A stretch of 64,000 nt of DNA from Terrabacter tumescens (GTDB lineage: Bacteria > Actinomycetota > Actinomycetes > Actinomycetales > Dermatophilaceae): positions 333,103 through 397,102 of the forward strand of contig NZ_BMNZ01000004.1 in assembly GCF_014646815.1 (NCBI RefSeq). The letters run 5' to 3'. Position 1 is the first letter of the stretch. Each line of letters starts with the position of its first letter. Positions 36,067 through 45,491 of this stretch are shown here, piece by piece. Below the pieces are notes generated by a model. That model did no database searches. It had not been told where the DNA came from and saw nothing but the letters and a program-made list of their open reading frames with translations. The translations under genes were made by a program, and so were the position numbers.

Positions 36067-38388
36067 ATGAGGAAGAAAGTTCTGGCGATACCGGCGGGCG
36101 CACTCGCGATCGCCCTCACCTTCGGGTCGTACTCCACGGCCGCCTCGGCCGTGACCGCAGCACCGGGTGCAGGTGGCCCGGGTGCCGAACCGCAGGCCCA
36201 GCAGGGGCGCGACAGCCTCGCGCACCCGCTCGGCAAGAAGCAGCAGTCGCTGCGCACCAAGGGCGTCCAGCTGAAGCTGTCGGGCAAGCTCGCCCCGGAC
36301 ACCAAGGTCGCCAAGATCGCCAAGGGCCAGTACGTCGAGCTGGCCCGGACGGGCGAGGACACGATCTGGACCGTGCTCGGCCAGTTCGGCAGCTCGGTCA
36401 ACACCACCTACGGAGGGGCGCCCGGACCCCAGCACAACCAGATCCCGGCACCCGACCGCTCGGTCGACAACTCGACCATCTGGACCTCTGACTTCAGCCC
36501 CGAGTACTTCACGAACCTGCTCTTCGCAGACACGCCTGGTGCCGTCTCGATGCGCAACTTCTACAAGGAGCAGAGCTCCAACCGCTACACCGTCAACGGC
36601 GACGTGACCGACTGGGTGACGGTACCCTTCAACGAGGCGAACTACGGCTCGAACTACTGCGGCGGTATCGTCTGCGCCCGCACGTGGCTCTTCGTTCGCG
36701 ACTCCGTCAACGCCTGGTACGCCGCCCAGGTCGCGGTGGGCAAGACCCCGGCACAGATCAACGCGGCGCTCGCCAAGTACGACGTCTGGGACCGCTACGA
36801 CTACGACGGCGACGGCAACTTCAACGAGCCCGACGGCTACATCGACCACTTCCAGTCGGTGCACGCCGGCGAGGGCGAGGAGACCGGCGGCGGCGCGCAG
36901 GGCACCGACGCCATCTGGTCGCACCGGTGGTACGCCTACTACAACAACATCGGCTTCACCGGCCCGTCGAACAACAAGCTCGGCGGGATCCAGGTCGGCA
37001 GCTCCAACCTCTGGATCGGCGACTACACCGTCGAGCCGGAGAACGGTGGCGTCGGCGTCTTCAGCCACGAGTTCGGCCACGACCTCGGCCTGCCCGACCT
37101 CTACGACACCTCCGGCAACACCGGCGGCGCCGAGAACTCGACCGGCTTCTGGACGCTCTACTCGTCCGGCTCCTACGGCAGCTCGGGCAAGCCCGAGGAC
37201 GGCATCGGGACCAAGCCGATCCCCATGTCGGCCTACGAGAAGATCTTCCTCGGCTGGTCGAACTACCAGCTCGTCGGACCCGGACAGTCCGCGGCGGTCA
37301 AGCTCGGTCCGGCGTCGGCGACGACGAAGCAGGCCCAGCAGCTCGTGACGGTCCTGCCCGACAAGCAGGTCACGACGGACATCGGCGGCCCGTTCGCCGG
37401 CACGTACTTCTACCACTCCGGCTCCGGCAACGACCTCGACAACGCGATGACGCGCTCCGTGACGCTGCCCGCCGGCACGGTCGGGCTCACGGCCAAGGCG
37501 CGCTATGCCATCGAGCAGGACTGGGACTACGCGTACCTCACGGTCAACGGCAACCCGGTCGCGACGAACCGCTCCACCGCCACCAACCCGAACGGGCAGA
37601 ACTTCGGCAACGGCATCACCGGCTCGACGGGCGGGAGCTGGGTCGACCTCACGGCCGACCTCAGCGCCTACGCCGGGCAGACGGTGACGCTCGGCTTCCG
37701 CTACTGGACCGACGGTGCGACGGTGGGCGCCGGCTTCGGCGTCGACGACGTCGCGATCACCGGACTGCCCACCGACGGTGCCGAGACCGACCCGGGTTGG
37801 GACTACAAGGGATTCACCCGGACGACCGGCAAGATCACGCAGTCGTACTTCAACGCCTACTTCGCCGAGTACCGCAACTACCGTGGCTACGACGCCGGCC
37901 TCAAGACCGGTCCGTACAACTTCGGCTTCCCTGACACGAAGCCGAACTGGACGGAGCGCTACCCGTACCAGGACGGCCTCCTCGTCTGGTACTACGACAC
38001 CTCGTTCGCCGACAACAACGTCGGGGACAACTGCGCGGCCGGGCGGTGCGGAGGGCTCTACCTGCCTGTCGACGCCCACCCGTCCCTGCTGCTGCGTCCC
38101 GACAACGGCAAGGTGTGGCGCCCCCGGTTCCAGTCCTACGACTCGACCTTCGGGCTCGAGCGGACCGACCGGGTCTGCCTGCACACGTCGTCGACGACGT
38201 CGCAGTGCTACGGCAACCTGCCGGCCAACCCGGTCTTCGACGACTCGAAGAGCTACTGGGTGGCGCCGAACCCGTCGATCGGCAACTTCGGCTGGTCCAG
38301 CGTCCCGGTGCCGAGCACGGGCACGAAGATCCGCGTCGTCAGCACGTCGACGCAGGGTGACTTCATGCAGGTGACGGTCAACAAGTAG
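36067..38388 (+). CDS. Secreted M6 family metalloprotease (immune inhibitor A type)
   Basis: A 773-residue exported protease. The Sec signal peptide is clear (RKKVLAIPAGALAIALTFG, then ASA cleavage region near residue 30), followed by a propeptide-like segment. The zinc-binding motif HEFGHDLGLPD (about residues 336-346) belongs to the M6 thermolysin-like clan. Downstream beta-sandwich regions include a MAM/immune-inhibitor-A-like domain (TVTLGFRYWTDGATVGAGFGVDD, read in parts). It probably degrades extracellular protein. The ATG follows a moderate GGGCTTG leader; a perfect 14-bp terminator follows the gene. Confidence 0.93.
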   Translation: MRKKVLAIPAGALAIALTFGSYSTAASAVTAAPGAGGPGAEPQAQQGRDSLAHPLGKKQQSLRTKGVQLKLSGKLAPDTKVAKIAKGQYVELARTGEDTIWTVLGQFGSSVNTTYGGAPGPQHNQIPAPDRSVDNSTIWTSDFSPEYFTNLLFADTPGAVSMRNFYKEQSSNRYTVNGDVTDWVTVPFNEANYGSNYCGGIVCARTWLFVRDSVNAWYAAQVAVGKTPAQINAALAKYDVWDRYDYDGDGNFNEPDGYIDHFQSVHAGEGEETGGGAQGTDAIWSHRWYAYYNNIGFTGPSNNKLGGIQVGSSNLWIGDYTVEPENGGVGVFSHEFGHDLGLPDLYDTSGNTGGAENSTGFWTLYSSGSYGSSGKPEDGIGTKPIPMSAYEKIFLGWSNYQLVGPGQSAAVKLGPASATTKQAQQLVTVLPDKQVTTDIGGPFAGTYFYHSGSGNDLDNAMTRSVTLPAGTVGLTAKARYAIEQDWDYAYLTVNGNPVATNRSTATNPNGQNFGNGITGSTGGSWVDLTADLSAYAGQTVTLGFRYWTDGATVGAGFGVDDVAITGLPTDGAETDPGWDYKGFTRTTGKITQSYFNAYFAEYRNYRGYDAGLKTGPYNFGFPDTKPNWTERYPYQDGLLVWYYDTSFADNNVGDNCAAGRCGGLYLPVDAHPSLLLRPDNGKVWRPRFQSYDSTFGLERTDRVCLHTSSTTSQCYGNLPANPVFDDSKSYWVAPNPSIGNFGWSSVPVPSTGTKIRVVSTSTQGDFMQVTVNK

Positions 38389-38412
38389 CAGGTTCAGCTG
38401 CACCACACGGGG

Positions 38413-38451
38413 TGACGGAGCGGGCGGGACACGTCCACGCCCGCTCCGTCA
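38413..38451 (+). terminator. Terminator after the M6 protease gene
   Basis: TGACGGAGCGGGCG (38413-38426) pairs perfectly over 14 bp with 38438-38451 around an 11-nt loop, 25 bp after the stop codon. Confidence 0.88.
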
Positions 38452-38510
38452 TGCCAGGCGCGGTCCAAAATCGTTGGTGCGCAACGCAGCCGACGGCATA
38501 CGGTCTCGGC

Positions 38511-38879
38511 ATGTCCTCGACGCTGCGAGCTGCCCTGCGGTCCCGTCTCACCACGGCGATGCGCGAGCGCGACCGGGAGGCGGTCAGCGTGCTGCGCACC
38601 GCTGTGGCCGCCATCGAGAACGCCGAAGCCGTTCCTGCAGGCGACGGCCGGGCCGGCACCGCCTCCGCCGACGTGGCCGGAGCGGCGCTCGGCCTCGGGG
38701 TCACGGAGGCCGAGCGCCGCCGGCTCGACGACGCGACCGAGCGCTCCGTCGTCGCTGCGGAGGTGCAGTCGCTCGTCGAGGCGCAGGCGGCGTATGCCGC
38801 GGCCGGTGACAGCGAGCGGGCCCGGTCGGCGGCCGCCGGGGCCGCGCTGCTGCGCTCGGTTCTCGGCGAGCTCGGGTAG
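38511..38879 (+). CDS. GatB/YqeY domain protein
   Basis: A 122-residue, helix-rich protein. LRAALRSRLTTAMRERDREAVSVLRTAVAAIENAEAV matches the YqeY N-terminal helices (SSTLRAALRSRLTTAM, then VLRTAVAAIENAEAV), and later EVQSLVEAQAAYAAAGDSERA continues the bundle. YqeY resembles the tRNA-binding tail of GatB; its role is not defined. It is shorter than the usual 145-150 residues. A GGCATAC motif ends 13 bases before the ATG and no clear ribosome site is present. Confidence 0.8.
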   Translation: MSSTLRAALRSRLTTAMRERDREAVSVLRTAVAAIENAEAVPAGDGRAGTASADVAGAALGLGVTEAERRRLDDATERSVVAAEVQSLVEAQAAYAAAGDSERARSAAAGAALLRSVLGELG

Positions 38880-38918
38880 CTCGACGGGCTCGAACGGCCC
38901 GCCCGGCTGGCCGCCGTC

Positions 38919-38961
38919 GTCCACAGGGGCGGTGCACAAGCTGTGCACCGCCCCTGTGGAC
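38919..38961. repeat. Perfect 20-bp inverted repeat with DnaA-box-like ends
   Basis: GTCCACAGGGGCGGTGCACA (38919-38938) is followed after 3 nt by its exact complement (38942-38961). Two smaller hairpins follow (AGAGC-CCCC-GCTCT near 38971; GGACGAC-ACGCC-GTCGTCC near 38987), and TGTGGAC occurs repeatedly. It may terminate yqeY transcription, although no T-run follows. Confidence 0.7.
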
Positions 38962-39036
38962 GTGTGGAGAAGAGCCCCCGCTCTGTGGACGACACGCCGT
39001 CGTCCTGTGGACCGCCGAGAAGTTTCGGCAAAGCCC

Positions 39037-39065
39037 TTGCGGACCCCCGCCAGCGGGGATAGAAA
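39037..39065 (+). promoter_or_regulatory. Sigma-70-type promoter for a non-coding transcript
   Basis: TTGCGG (39037-39042), a 17-bp spacer and TAGAAA (39060-39065) form a good housekeeping promoter. Initiation is expected near 39072. No start codon with a ribosome site lies within reach; instead a structured sequence and a terminator follow. Confidence 0.6.
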
Positions 39066-39071
39066 TCTCTC

Positions 39072-39260
39072 ACGCCCTTCCTTCGGGGAGAGCGGGACGA
39101 CTCGGAGACGAGGGTCCACCCGGTGGGGCAACCCACCGCGGCAGCCGGGTGACGAGGCGGCCGGGACCGGAGACGACGAGAAGTCGATCGGGAGCGTCAC
39201 CAACGACCGATCACCCCAGAAGGGCCCTTGAGACTCATACTCCCAAGGGCCCTTCGCCTT
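39072..39260 (+). ncRNA. Candidate structured small RNA, about 190 nt
   Basis: Between a promoter (39037-39065) and a perfect terminator (39219-39255) lies GC-rich sequence with no coding frame but many tight hairpins. A 5' stem is capped by TTCG; CTCG-GAGA-CGAG follows; then CGGTGGG-GCAA-CCCACCG is nested in CACC...GGTG and GGTCC...GGACC; then CGAC-GAGAA-GTCG and GATCGG...CCGATC. GNRA and UUCG loops are typical of selected RNA structure. GGAGACGA occurs twice. The downstream gene is on the other strand, so a cis-riboswitch is unlikely and a trans-acting RNA is more likely. It does not match 6S, RNase P, SRP RNA or tmRNA as I know them. Confidence 0.55.
39219..39255 (+). terminator. Terminator of the candidate RNA
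   Basis: GAAGGGCCCTTG (39219-39230) pairs perfectly with CAAGGGCCCTTC (39244-39255) around a 13-nt loop; a weak GCCTTGT tail follows. It also lies 38 bp beyond the stop of the convergent DinB gene and could serve both. Confidence 0.82.
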
Positions 39261-39292
39261 GTGCTGCAACGCTTTCCGACTCGCGGCCTCCG

Positions 39293-39901
39293 TCAGGCGA
39301 GGGTCGCGGACGCCGGTCGCCAGGGCTTGAGCCACGGTGTCTCGGGCCACCCCTCACGGGCGGCGACGAGCTCGTACATCGTGGCCCCGTCGATGGTCTC
39401 GCGGACGATGTCGGCGTGGCCGGCGTGACGAGCGAGCTCCTCGACGAGGTGCATCGCGACCCAGCGCACCGACCAGGCCTCGACGTCGTGAGGGAACCAC
39501 GGGGCGTCGCGCGGCACGGGCACCGGGGCGGCCAGGTCCGCGCTGCGCAGCACCTCGCGCGTCACGTCACCCTGGGCCGCCAGTGCAGCCAGCAGGGACT
39601 CGAGGGTGTCGCCGTCGGTGACCCGGAAGTCCTCGCCCCAGGCGGTCGCCTGCTCCTCCACGGACCGGTCGGGTGGCGCCGGCGCCTCGGGCGCGGCGGC
39701 CATCCGCTCGGTCCAGCCACGCTCGCACGTCGTGACGTGCTTGACGAGTCCGCCGATGCTGAGCGTGCCTGCGGTCGGGGCGAGCCGGATCTGCTCCTCG
39801 GTGAGGCCGAAGGCGACGGTGGCAAAGGCGTCGCGCTGCTGGTCGAGATAGGCGATGAGGCTCTCGCGCTCGTCGGCGACGGGTGGGACGTGTGCTGCCA
39901 T
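39293..39901 (-). CDS. DinB superfamily protein (DUF664-like)
   Basis: A 202-residue four-helix-bundle protein. The metal-binding His positions are seen in GGLVKHVTTCERGWTERM (His about residue 54), VRWVAMHLVEELARHAGHADIVRE (His at about 152, 160, 163; split MHLVEELARHAGHAD). Such proteins act as thiol (mycothiol)-dependent S-transferase-like or damage-induced enzymes. It follows another DinB gene on the same strand with a 14-bp gap, so both are probably cotranscribed from the WYL-controlled promoter. Confidence 0.87.
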   Translation of the reverse strand: MAAHVPPVADERESLIAYLDQQRDAFATVAFGLTEEQIRLAPTAGTLSIGGLVKHVTTCERGWTERMAAAPEAPAPPDRSVEEQATAWGEDFRVTDGDTLESLLAALAAQGDVTREVLRSADLAAPVPVPRDAPWFPHDVEAWSVRWVAMHLVEELARHAGHADIVRETIDGATMYELVAAREGWPETPWLKPWRPASATLA

Positions 39902-39915
39902 GGCGCTGCCTGCTC

Positions 39916-40497
39916 TCAGTCGTTGCGGTGGACGTAGAGGTCACGGAGCAGGGCGATCTCCGCGCCGTGGTGGATGAGCTCGCGGTTGATGTGCAGCACG
40001 AGCGTGGCTCGCGAGGCCTCGGCGAACGGGCCCTCCGCCGGACCGCACGGCGCGGTCAGCCCCTCGGTGCCCCAGCTGCGCACACCGTCGAACCAGGCGG
40101 CATACGCCCCGTCCAGCTGGGCGAGCGCCTGCTCGGCCGTTGCGGCGTAGTCGAAGGTGAAGTAGTCGGCCTCGGGCGCGCCGAAGTGGTGGTGGGCCCG
40201 AGCCCCGAGCACTCCGACGATGATGTGGGCCAGCCGCCAGGCGATCGTCGTCACGGGGGTCGGCTCGGGTGCGGGATAGGCCCAGTCGATGGTCATCTCG
40301 CCGGAGCCGCCGCCCTGGATCTCCGTGCTGCCTTCGCCGCGACGGTGGAGATTCCAGGCGCCGGGCGTCGGCTCCCAGAGGTACTCCTCGTCGGTCAGGC
40401 CCTCGAAGCGGGCGCGGAGCTGGTGCTGCCAGTGCCAGTCGGCCTGCTCGACGAGGGTCTCGTTCCAGTTGATGGTGCTGCGCGTCGTCTCTGTCAT
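39916..40497 (-). CDS. DinB superfamily protein
   Basis: A 193-residue DinB-fold protein. INWNETLVEQADWHWQHQLR forms helix 1, WRLAHIIVGVLGARAHHHFG carries the first metal His, and VLHINRELIHHGAEIALLRDLY is the C-terminal His-x3-His type helix (INRELIHHGAEI). ATG 40497 is divergent from the WYL regulator; a palindromic site lies between. It heads the two-gene DinB operon. Catalytic role not known. Confidence 0.87.
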   Translation of the reverse strand: MTETTRSTINWNETLVEQADWHWQHQLRARFEGLTDEEYLWEPTPGAWNLHRRGEGSTEIQGGGSGEMTIDWAYPAPEPTPVTTIAWRLAHIIVGVLGARAHHHFGAPEADYFTFDYAATAEQALAQLDGAYAAWFDGVRSWGTEGLTAPCGPAEGPFAEASRATLVLHINRELIHHGAEIALLRDLYVHRND

Positions 40498-40520
40498 GGC
40501 TCGACCCTTGCAGCCATATA

Positions 40521-40535
40521 GGACAGTTCCTGTCC
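40521..40535. promoter_or_regulatory. Palindromic operator between DinB and WYL genes
   Basis: GGACAG-TTC-CTGTCC, a perfect 6-bp-arm inverted repeat, lies in the 61-bp gap between divergent starts (40497 and 40559). TATA just to its left could be part of a -10. It is a natural binding site for the adjacent WYL regulator. Confidence 0.65.
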
Positions 40536-40558
40536 GCAGAACATGCGAGGCTGTCGGC

Positions 40559-41542
40559 ATGTCCTCGACGTCCGACGGCGGCAACGGCACGACGGCCCGC
40601 GTGCTCCGCCTGCTCGACCTGCTGCAGAGCCGCCCGGTCTGGAGCGGCACCGAGCTCGCCGAGCGGCTCGGCGTCACGACCCGGAGCGTGCGGCGCGACG
40701 TCGAGCGTCTGCGCGACCTCGGCTACCCGGTCAACGCCGCCCACGGCGCCGGCGGCGGCTACCAGCTCGATGCAGGACGACGGCTGCCGCCCCTGCTGCT
40801 CGACGACACCGAGGCGGTCGCCGTCGCCGTGTGCCTGCGGCTCGCGGCCGGTGGCACCGTCGAGGGGCTCGGCGAGGCCGCCGTGCGCACGCTCGCCAAG
40901 CTCGACCAGGTGCTCCCGGGGCGCCTCCGCGCCCAGGTCGATGCCATCCACGAGGCGACCGTCACCCTCGACTCCGGTGCCACCCCCGTCGACGCCGCGA
41001 CGCTGCTGCTCCTCGCCCGCGCCTGCCGCGAGACCGAGCGCGTCACCTTCGCGTATGCCGGCCCGCGCGGTTCCGGCGAACGCCGCGTCGAGCCCTATCG
41101 CCTCGTCGCCACCGGCCGTCGCTGGTACCTCCTCGCCTACGACCTAGACCGCGAGGACTGGCGCACCTTCCGGCTCGACCGGATGGTCGACGCCGAGACG
41201 CGCGGGTGGCGTTTCCGCCCGCGGGACGACGCGCCCGACGCGGCCGAGCACGTGCAGCGGTCCATCTCGCGCGATGCCTACGACCACGTCGCGCGGGTGC
41301 GCATCGAGGCCCCGAAAGCACTGGTGGAGAAGCAGATCCCGGTCTCGGTCGGCACGGTGACGGCGGACGGGCCGCACGCCTGCGTCTTCGAGGCAGGCGG
41401 CAACCACCTCGGCTTCATGGCGATGCACATCGGCGCGCTGCCGTGGGAGATGACGGTCCTCGACCCGCCGGAGCTACGGGACGTCATGCGCGAGCAGGCG
41501 GCCCGGATGCTCCGCGCCGCCGGCGAGTCAGCCGCGGGCTGA
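40559..41542 (+). CDS. WYL-domain transcriptional regulator
   Basis: A 327-residue YafY-type regulator. The N-terminal HTH (RVLRLLDLLQSRPVWSGTELAERLGVT, in parts: LLQSRPVWSGTELAERL then TTRSVRRDVERLRDLGYPV) occupies residues 14-60. The WYL domain follows (FAYAGPRGSGERRVEPYRLV, GRRWYLLAYDLDREDWRTFRLDRM), and the C-terminal WCX region ends the protein. WYL domains sense nucleic acids or other ligands. It is divergent from a DinB operon, a common WYL-DinB pairing, with a palindrome between them. ATG 40559 is chosen after the palindrome. Confidence 0.9.
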   Translation: MSSTSDGGNGTTARVLRLLDLLQSRPVWSGTELAERLGVTTRSVRRDVERLRDLGYPVNAAHGAGGGYQLDAGRRLPPLLLDDTEAVAVAVCLRLAAGGTVEGLGEAAVRTLAKLDQVLPGRLRAQVDAIHEATVTLDSGATPVDAATLLLLARACRETERVTFAYAGPRGSGERRVEPYRLVATGRRWYLLAYDLDREDWRTFRLDRMVDAETRGWRFRPRDDAPDAAEHVQRSISRDAYDHVARVRIEAPKALVEKQIPVSVGTVTADGPHACVFEAGGNHLGFMAMHIGALPWEMTVLDPPELRDVMREQAARMLRAAGESAAG

Positions 41543-41587
41543 CCGCACCCACGGGCGCAAGCCCGCCACACGGCATACGCCATCCCC

Positions 41588-41645
41588 ACACTCGAGTGGC
41601 CCCGTCGTCACACGGGTGGGTGGGGCGGGGAGGCCACTCGAGTGT
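41588..41645. repeat. Intergenic CGAGTG-family palindrome
   Basis: ACACTCGAGTGGCC (41588-41601) pairs with 41632-41645, and CCCGTCGTCACACG follows the left arm. A partial copy (TCGAGCGGCCCCGTCGTCA) follows at about 41645-41663. It lies between the convergent WYL and ppc genes and shares its core with the palindrome at 50995. Confidence 0.78.
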
Positions 41646-41677
41646 CGAGCGGCCCCGTCGTCACACGTCGAACGGGC

Positions 41678-44521
41678 TCAGCCGGTGTTGCGCAGTCCCG
41701 CGGCGATGCCGTTGATCGTCAGGAGCAGGGCCCGCTGGACATCGGCGTCGGGCTCGACGTCGTCGGGCACGGCACGCGAGCGCGCGAGGAGCGAGGTCTG
41801 CAGCGCGTGCAGCGGCGCGAGGTAGCTGTCGCGCAGGTCCAGCGTGCGACGCAGCACCGGAGCCGACTCGAGCAGCTCCTTCTGGCCGGTCACGCGCAGC
41901 ACCTCCTCGACGGTGCGCGCGTGCTCCTCGCGGATGACGTCGAAGACGCCGGCGACCTCGTCGGGCACGAGGGTGCGGACGTAGCCGGCCGCGATGTCGA
42001 GGTCCGACTTCGTCAGCGTCATCTGCACGTTCGAGAGGAAGGTGCGGAAGAAGGACCACGAGCCGTACATCTCGCGCAGGGTGCGCTCCCGGCCGTCCTC
42101 CCGTGCCGCGGCGAGGCCGGAGCCCACGCCGAACCAGCCCGGCAGGATGATCCGCGACTGGGTCCAGCCGAACACCCACGGGATCGCCCGAAGGTCCTCG
42201 AGGCCGCCGTCGCCACCGGGGCGCTTGGCCGGGCGGGAGCCGATGTTCATCTTGCCCAGCTCGTCGACCGGCGTGGCTGAGACGAAGAAGGGCACGAGGC
42301 GCGCGTCGCCGACCAGCCCGCGGTAGGCGTCCTGGCCCCGGCCCGCGACGAGGTCCATCGTCCCGTTCCAGCCGTCGAGGACGTCGCGGGGGAGCAGCGA
42401 GCGACGGTGCAGGACCGACGCCTCGAGGACCGCCGCGAGGGCGGTCTCGAGGTTGAACCGGGCCAGCCCGGGCAGCGTGTACTTGTCGCTGATGACCTCG
42501 CCCTGCTCGGTGATCTTGATCGGGCCGTCGAGGCTGCCGTAGGGCTGCGACAGGATCGCCTCGCCGGTGGGACCCCCGCCGCGGCCGACCGAGCCGCCCC
42601 GGCCGTGGAAGAGGCGCAGCGTGACGCCGTGCTCGCGCGCGACGTCACGCAGGGCCCGCTGGGCGCGGTGGATCTGCCACTGCGACGCGGCGATTCCCGC
42701 ATCCTTGGAGGAGTCGGAGTAGCCGAGCATGATCTCCTGCACGTCGCCGCGGGCCGCGACGACCCGGCGGTAGGACGCGTCGGAGAGCAGCGCCTCGAGC
42801 AGCGGGCCGGCGGCCTCCAGCTCGGCGACGGTCTCGAAGAGGGGAGCGAAGCCGATGCGCGCCGTGGCGGGCGTCGACCCGGTGCCGAGATCGAGCAGCC
42901 CTGCCTCGCGGGCGAGGACGACGACGGCGAAGAGGTCGTCGACGTCGTGGGTCATCGACACGATGTAGGTCTCGATCGCCTCGGGCCCGTAGGCGTCGAG
43001 GGCCTGGCGGATCGCGGTCATGAGCGACAACGAGCCGGCGGCGGCCTCGCCGACGTCGTGCACGCCGAGCCCGACGCCCGTCAGCGGCCGGCGCGAGGCC
43101 ATCTCCCGCGACAGCAACGCGATCCGGGCCGGGCGGTCGAGCTCCCGGTAGGGCGTGTCGAGCTCGCCGATGCGGTCGTAGAGCTCCGCGAGGGCGGCGT
43201 GGTGCTTGGCGCTGTGCTCGCGCACGTCGAGCGTGGCCAGCCCCGTCCCCGTCGCGACGGCGGCGCGGATCAGCCGCAGGATCGCGCCGTCGCCGGTCAG
43301 GGTGTCCCCGCCCGCCAGCATCGACTCGCGGATGAGGACGAGGTCCTCGAGCAGCTCGTCGAAGCTCGAGTAGTCGCGGCCCGGCTCGTGCGGCGTGCCG
43401 TGCGCGAGCCGGTCGCGGGTGCGCAGCAGGCGCACGCGGATGAAGCTCAGCTTGAGGCGGTAGGGCTCCTCGGCGTTGAGGCGACGCACCGCGTCGTAGG
43501 TCACCGGCAGCGCTGCGGCGTCGCGCTCGAGGCTGTCGCGCAGGGCGTCGGTGACCTCGACGAAGCGCGTCGAGGACGACAGCTCGTGCAGCATGTGGTC
43601 GAGCTTGTCGACGAGCTCGCTGAGCCCGGCTTCGTGCTGCAGGCCGATGACCGCGAGGGTGACCTCGGGCGTCACGTTGGGGTTGCCGTCACGGTCGCCG
43701 CCGGCCCAGGCCCCGAAACGCAGCGGACGCGCCGACGGCGGCAGCTGCACGCCGATGCCGGCCAGGGTCCGGTCGAGCTCGGCGAGCAGGTCGGGGACCA
43801 CCTGCTCGGCGAGGAAGCGCAGGGTGTGCATCGCGGTGCGCGCCTCGTCGGTGGGCTCCGGTCGCACGATGCGCAGCTCGTCGGTCTGCCACATCATGTC
43901 GACGAGCTCGGCGAGCCGGCGCTCGGCGCGCGGCCCCTCGGACGCCGGCCGGCGCGGGTCCTCGAGCTCGGTGACGGTGACGGCGATGCGCCGAAGCAGG
44001 TTGAGGACCGTGCGGCGCGTGGCCTCGGTCGGGTGGGCCGTGAACACCGGGCGGTACTCGAGCCGGGCCAGCACGGACTCCAGCTCGTCACGCTCGAGCG
44101 TGCCGGCCTCGAGCGCCTCGCCGATGCGCCGCACCGTGCCCGCGAGCGGCGCCTCGTCGACGGCCGCGAGCTCCTGCCCACGGTGCAGCTGCTCGGTGAC
44201 GTTGACGAGCTGGAAGTAGGCGGTGAACGCCCGGGCCAGGACGACGGCCGTCGGGGCGTCGACGCCGTCGAGCAGCGCGCGCAGGTCGTCGTCCTCGGGC
44301 TCGCGGGCCAGGGCGCGGACCTGCTCGACGAGTGCGAGCAGCTCCGGACCCTCGTGCCGCGTGAGCGCCTCGCCGAGGAGGGTGCCCAGCTGTCGCACCG
44401 ACGCTCGCAGTGCTGCATGCTGCTGCGCCGACGAGACCCCGGAGGCGAACGTCGCGGCGTCCGGCTCGCGGCGGTCGGCCTCGAGGAGCTGCTCGGTCGT
44501 GGTGTGGCCGTGGTCGGTCAT
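41678..44521 (-). CDS. ppc: Phosphoenolpyruvate carboxylase
   Basis: A 947-residue enzyme that forms oxaloacetate from PEP and bicarbonate. Active-site motifs are intact: [16 protein letters not shown] (catalytic His), [29 protein letters not shown] (Lys) and [20 protein letters not shown] (Arg-rich loop). The C-terminus ends RNTG as in most PEPCs. ATG 44521 is chosen because upstream sequence is not conserved; this gives a slightly long N-terminus. It is convergent with the WYL gene and divergent from rsmI. Confidence 0.97.
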   Translation of the reverse strand: MTDHGHTTTEQLLEADRREPDAATFASGVSSAQQHAALRASVRQLGTLLGEALTRHEGPELLALVEQVRALAREPEDDDLRALLDGVDAPTAVVLARAFTAYFQLVNVTEQLHRGQELAAVDEAPLAGTVRRIGEALEAGTLERDELESVLARLEYRPVFTAHPTEATRRTVLNLLRRIAVTVTELEDPRRPASEGPRAERRLAELVDMMWQTDELRIVRPEPTDEARTAMHTLRFLAEQVVPDLLAELDRTLAGIGVQLPPSARPLRFGAWAGGDRDGNPNVTPEVTLAVIGLQHEAGLSELVDKLDHMLHELSSSTRFVEVTDALRDSLERDAAALPVTYDAVRRLNAEEPYRLKLSFIRVRLLRTRDRLAHGTPHEPGRDYSSFDELLEDLVLIRESMLAGGDTLTGDGAILRLIRAAVATGTGLATLDVREHSAKHHAALAELYDRIGELDTPYRELDRPARIALLSREMASRRPLTGVGLGVHDVGEAAAGSLSLMTAIRQALDAYGPEAIETYIVSMTHDVDDLFAVVVLAREAGLLDLGTGSTPATARIGFAPLFETVAELEAAGPLLEALLSDASYRRVVAARGDVQEIMLGYSDSSKDAGIAASQWQIHRAQRALRDVAREHGVTLRLFHGRGGSVGRGGGPTGEAILSQPYGSLDGPIKITEQGEVISDKYTLPGLARFNLETALAAVLEASVLHRRSLLPRDVLDGWNGTMDLVAGRGQDAYRGLVGDARLVPFFVSATPVDELGKMNIGSRPAKRPGGDGGLEDLRAIPWVFGWTQSRIILPGWFGVGSGLAAAREDGRERTLREMYGSWSFFRTFLSNVQMTLTKSDLDIAAGYVRTLVPDEVAGVFDVIREEHARTVEEVLRVTGQKELLESAPVLRRTLDLRDSYLAPLHALQTSLLARSRAVPDDVEPDADVQRALLLTINGIAAGLRNTG

Positions 44522-44660
44522 GGTCCAGTCGTACCGCGTCGAGGTTTCGGACGTGTGTCGTGTCCCACCATGGGGACGGGCGCCGGCACGTCGCCCGGCC
44601 GGGGTGACCGCGCCGAGGTCGCGTGGCATGCGGGCCTGCGACCGCTGCGAGGATGACGTC

Positions 44661-45491
44661 ATGAGCACCGGAACCCTCGTCCTTGCGGCCACCCCGATCG
44701 GCGACCCCCGCGACGCGGCCCCGCGGCTCGCGCAGGAGCTCGCGACCGCCGACGTCGTCGCGGCCGAGGACACCCGGCGCCTGCGCCGCCTGCTCGGCGA
44801 GCTCGCCGTCACGCCCACCGGGTCGGTCGTCAGCTACCACGAGCACAACGAGGCGGCCCGCACCCCGGACCTCGTCGCCCGTCTCGTCGCAGGCGAGCGC
44901 GTCGTCGTCGTCACGGACGCCGGCATGCCGTCCGTCTCCGACCCGGGCTACCGTCTCGTCGCCGCGGCGGTCGAGGCGGGCGTACGCGTGACGTGCGTCC
45001 CCGGACCGAGCGCGGTCCTCATGGCGCTCGCCGTGTCGGGCCTGCCCGTCGACCGGTTCTGCTTCGACGGCTTCCTCCCGCGCAAGCCGGGGGAGCGGGC
45101 CAAGGTGCTGGCCGAGGTCGCCGACGAGCGCCGCACCATCGTCTTCTTCGAGGCGCCGCACCGGCTCGCGGAGACGCTGACCGCGATGCGCGACGCCTTC
45201 GGCCCCGACCGGCGCGCCGCCGTCTGCCGCGAGCTGACGAAGACCTACGAGGAGGTCCGCCGCGGCACCCTGGCGGAGCTCGCCCTGTGGGCCGCCGACG
45301 GCGTCAAGGGCGAGATCACGATCGTCGTGGCGGGTGCCGAGCGGGTGGTGCCCTCCCTCGAGGACGCGGTTGCCGGCATACGACAGCGGGTCGACGCGGG
45401 GGAGCGGCTCAAGGACGTCGCGGCCGACGTCGCGTCACGGACGGGACTGTCCAAGAAGGCGCTCTACGACGCCTCGCTCGCGGCGCGCTGA
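44661..45491 (+). CDS. rsmI: 16S rRNA (cytidine-1402-2'-O)-methyltransferase
   Basis: A 276-residue SAM-dependent enzyme. The tetrapyrrole-methylase-like fold shows [19 protein letters not shown] (start), [36 protein letters not shown] (SAM loop) and [12 protein letters not shown]. The C-terminal RsmI HTH-like tail ([23 protein letters not shown]) is present. It methylates the ribose of C1402 in the decoding centre. ATG 44661 is preceded by GAGGATGA. It is divergent from ppc (139-bp gap). Confidence 0.96.
   Translation: MSTGTLVLAATPIGDPRDAAPRLAQELATADVVAAEDTRRLRRLLGELAVTPTGSVVSYHEHNEAARTPDLVARLVAGERVVVVTDAGMPSVSDPGYRLVAAAVEAGVRVTCVPGPSAVLMALAVSGLPVDRFCFDGFLPRKPGERAKVLAEVADERRTIVFFEAPHRLAETLTAMRDAFGPDRRAAVCRELTKTYEEVRRGTLAELALWAADGVKGEITIVVAGAERVVPSLEDAVAGIRQRVDAGERLKDVAADVASRTGLSKKALYDASLAAR

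Noticed and set aside
38919-39010. Chromosomal replication origin
   Set aside because: DnaA-box-like words are present, but dnaA, dnaN, rpmH or parAB genes are not nearby and no AT-rich unwinding region is seen.
39072-39260. Known riboswitch (SAM-IV or c-di-AMP type) as explanation of the structured RNA
   Set aside because: Only short similarity and a different order of elements; no gene follows on the same strand after the terminator.
42407-44656. A long plus-strand frame inside ppc
   Set aside because: Antisense shadow of phosphoenolpyruvate carboxylase.
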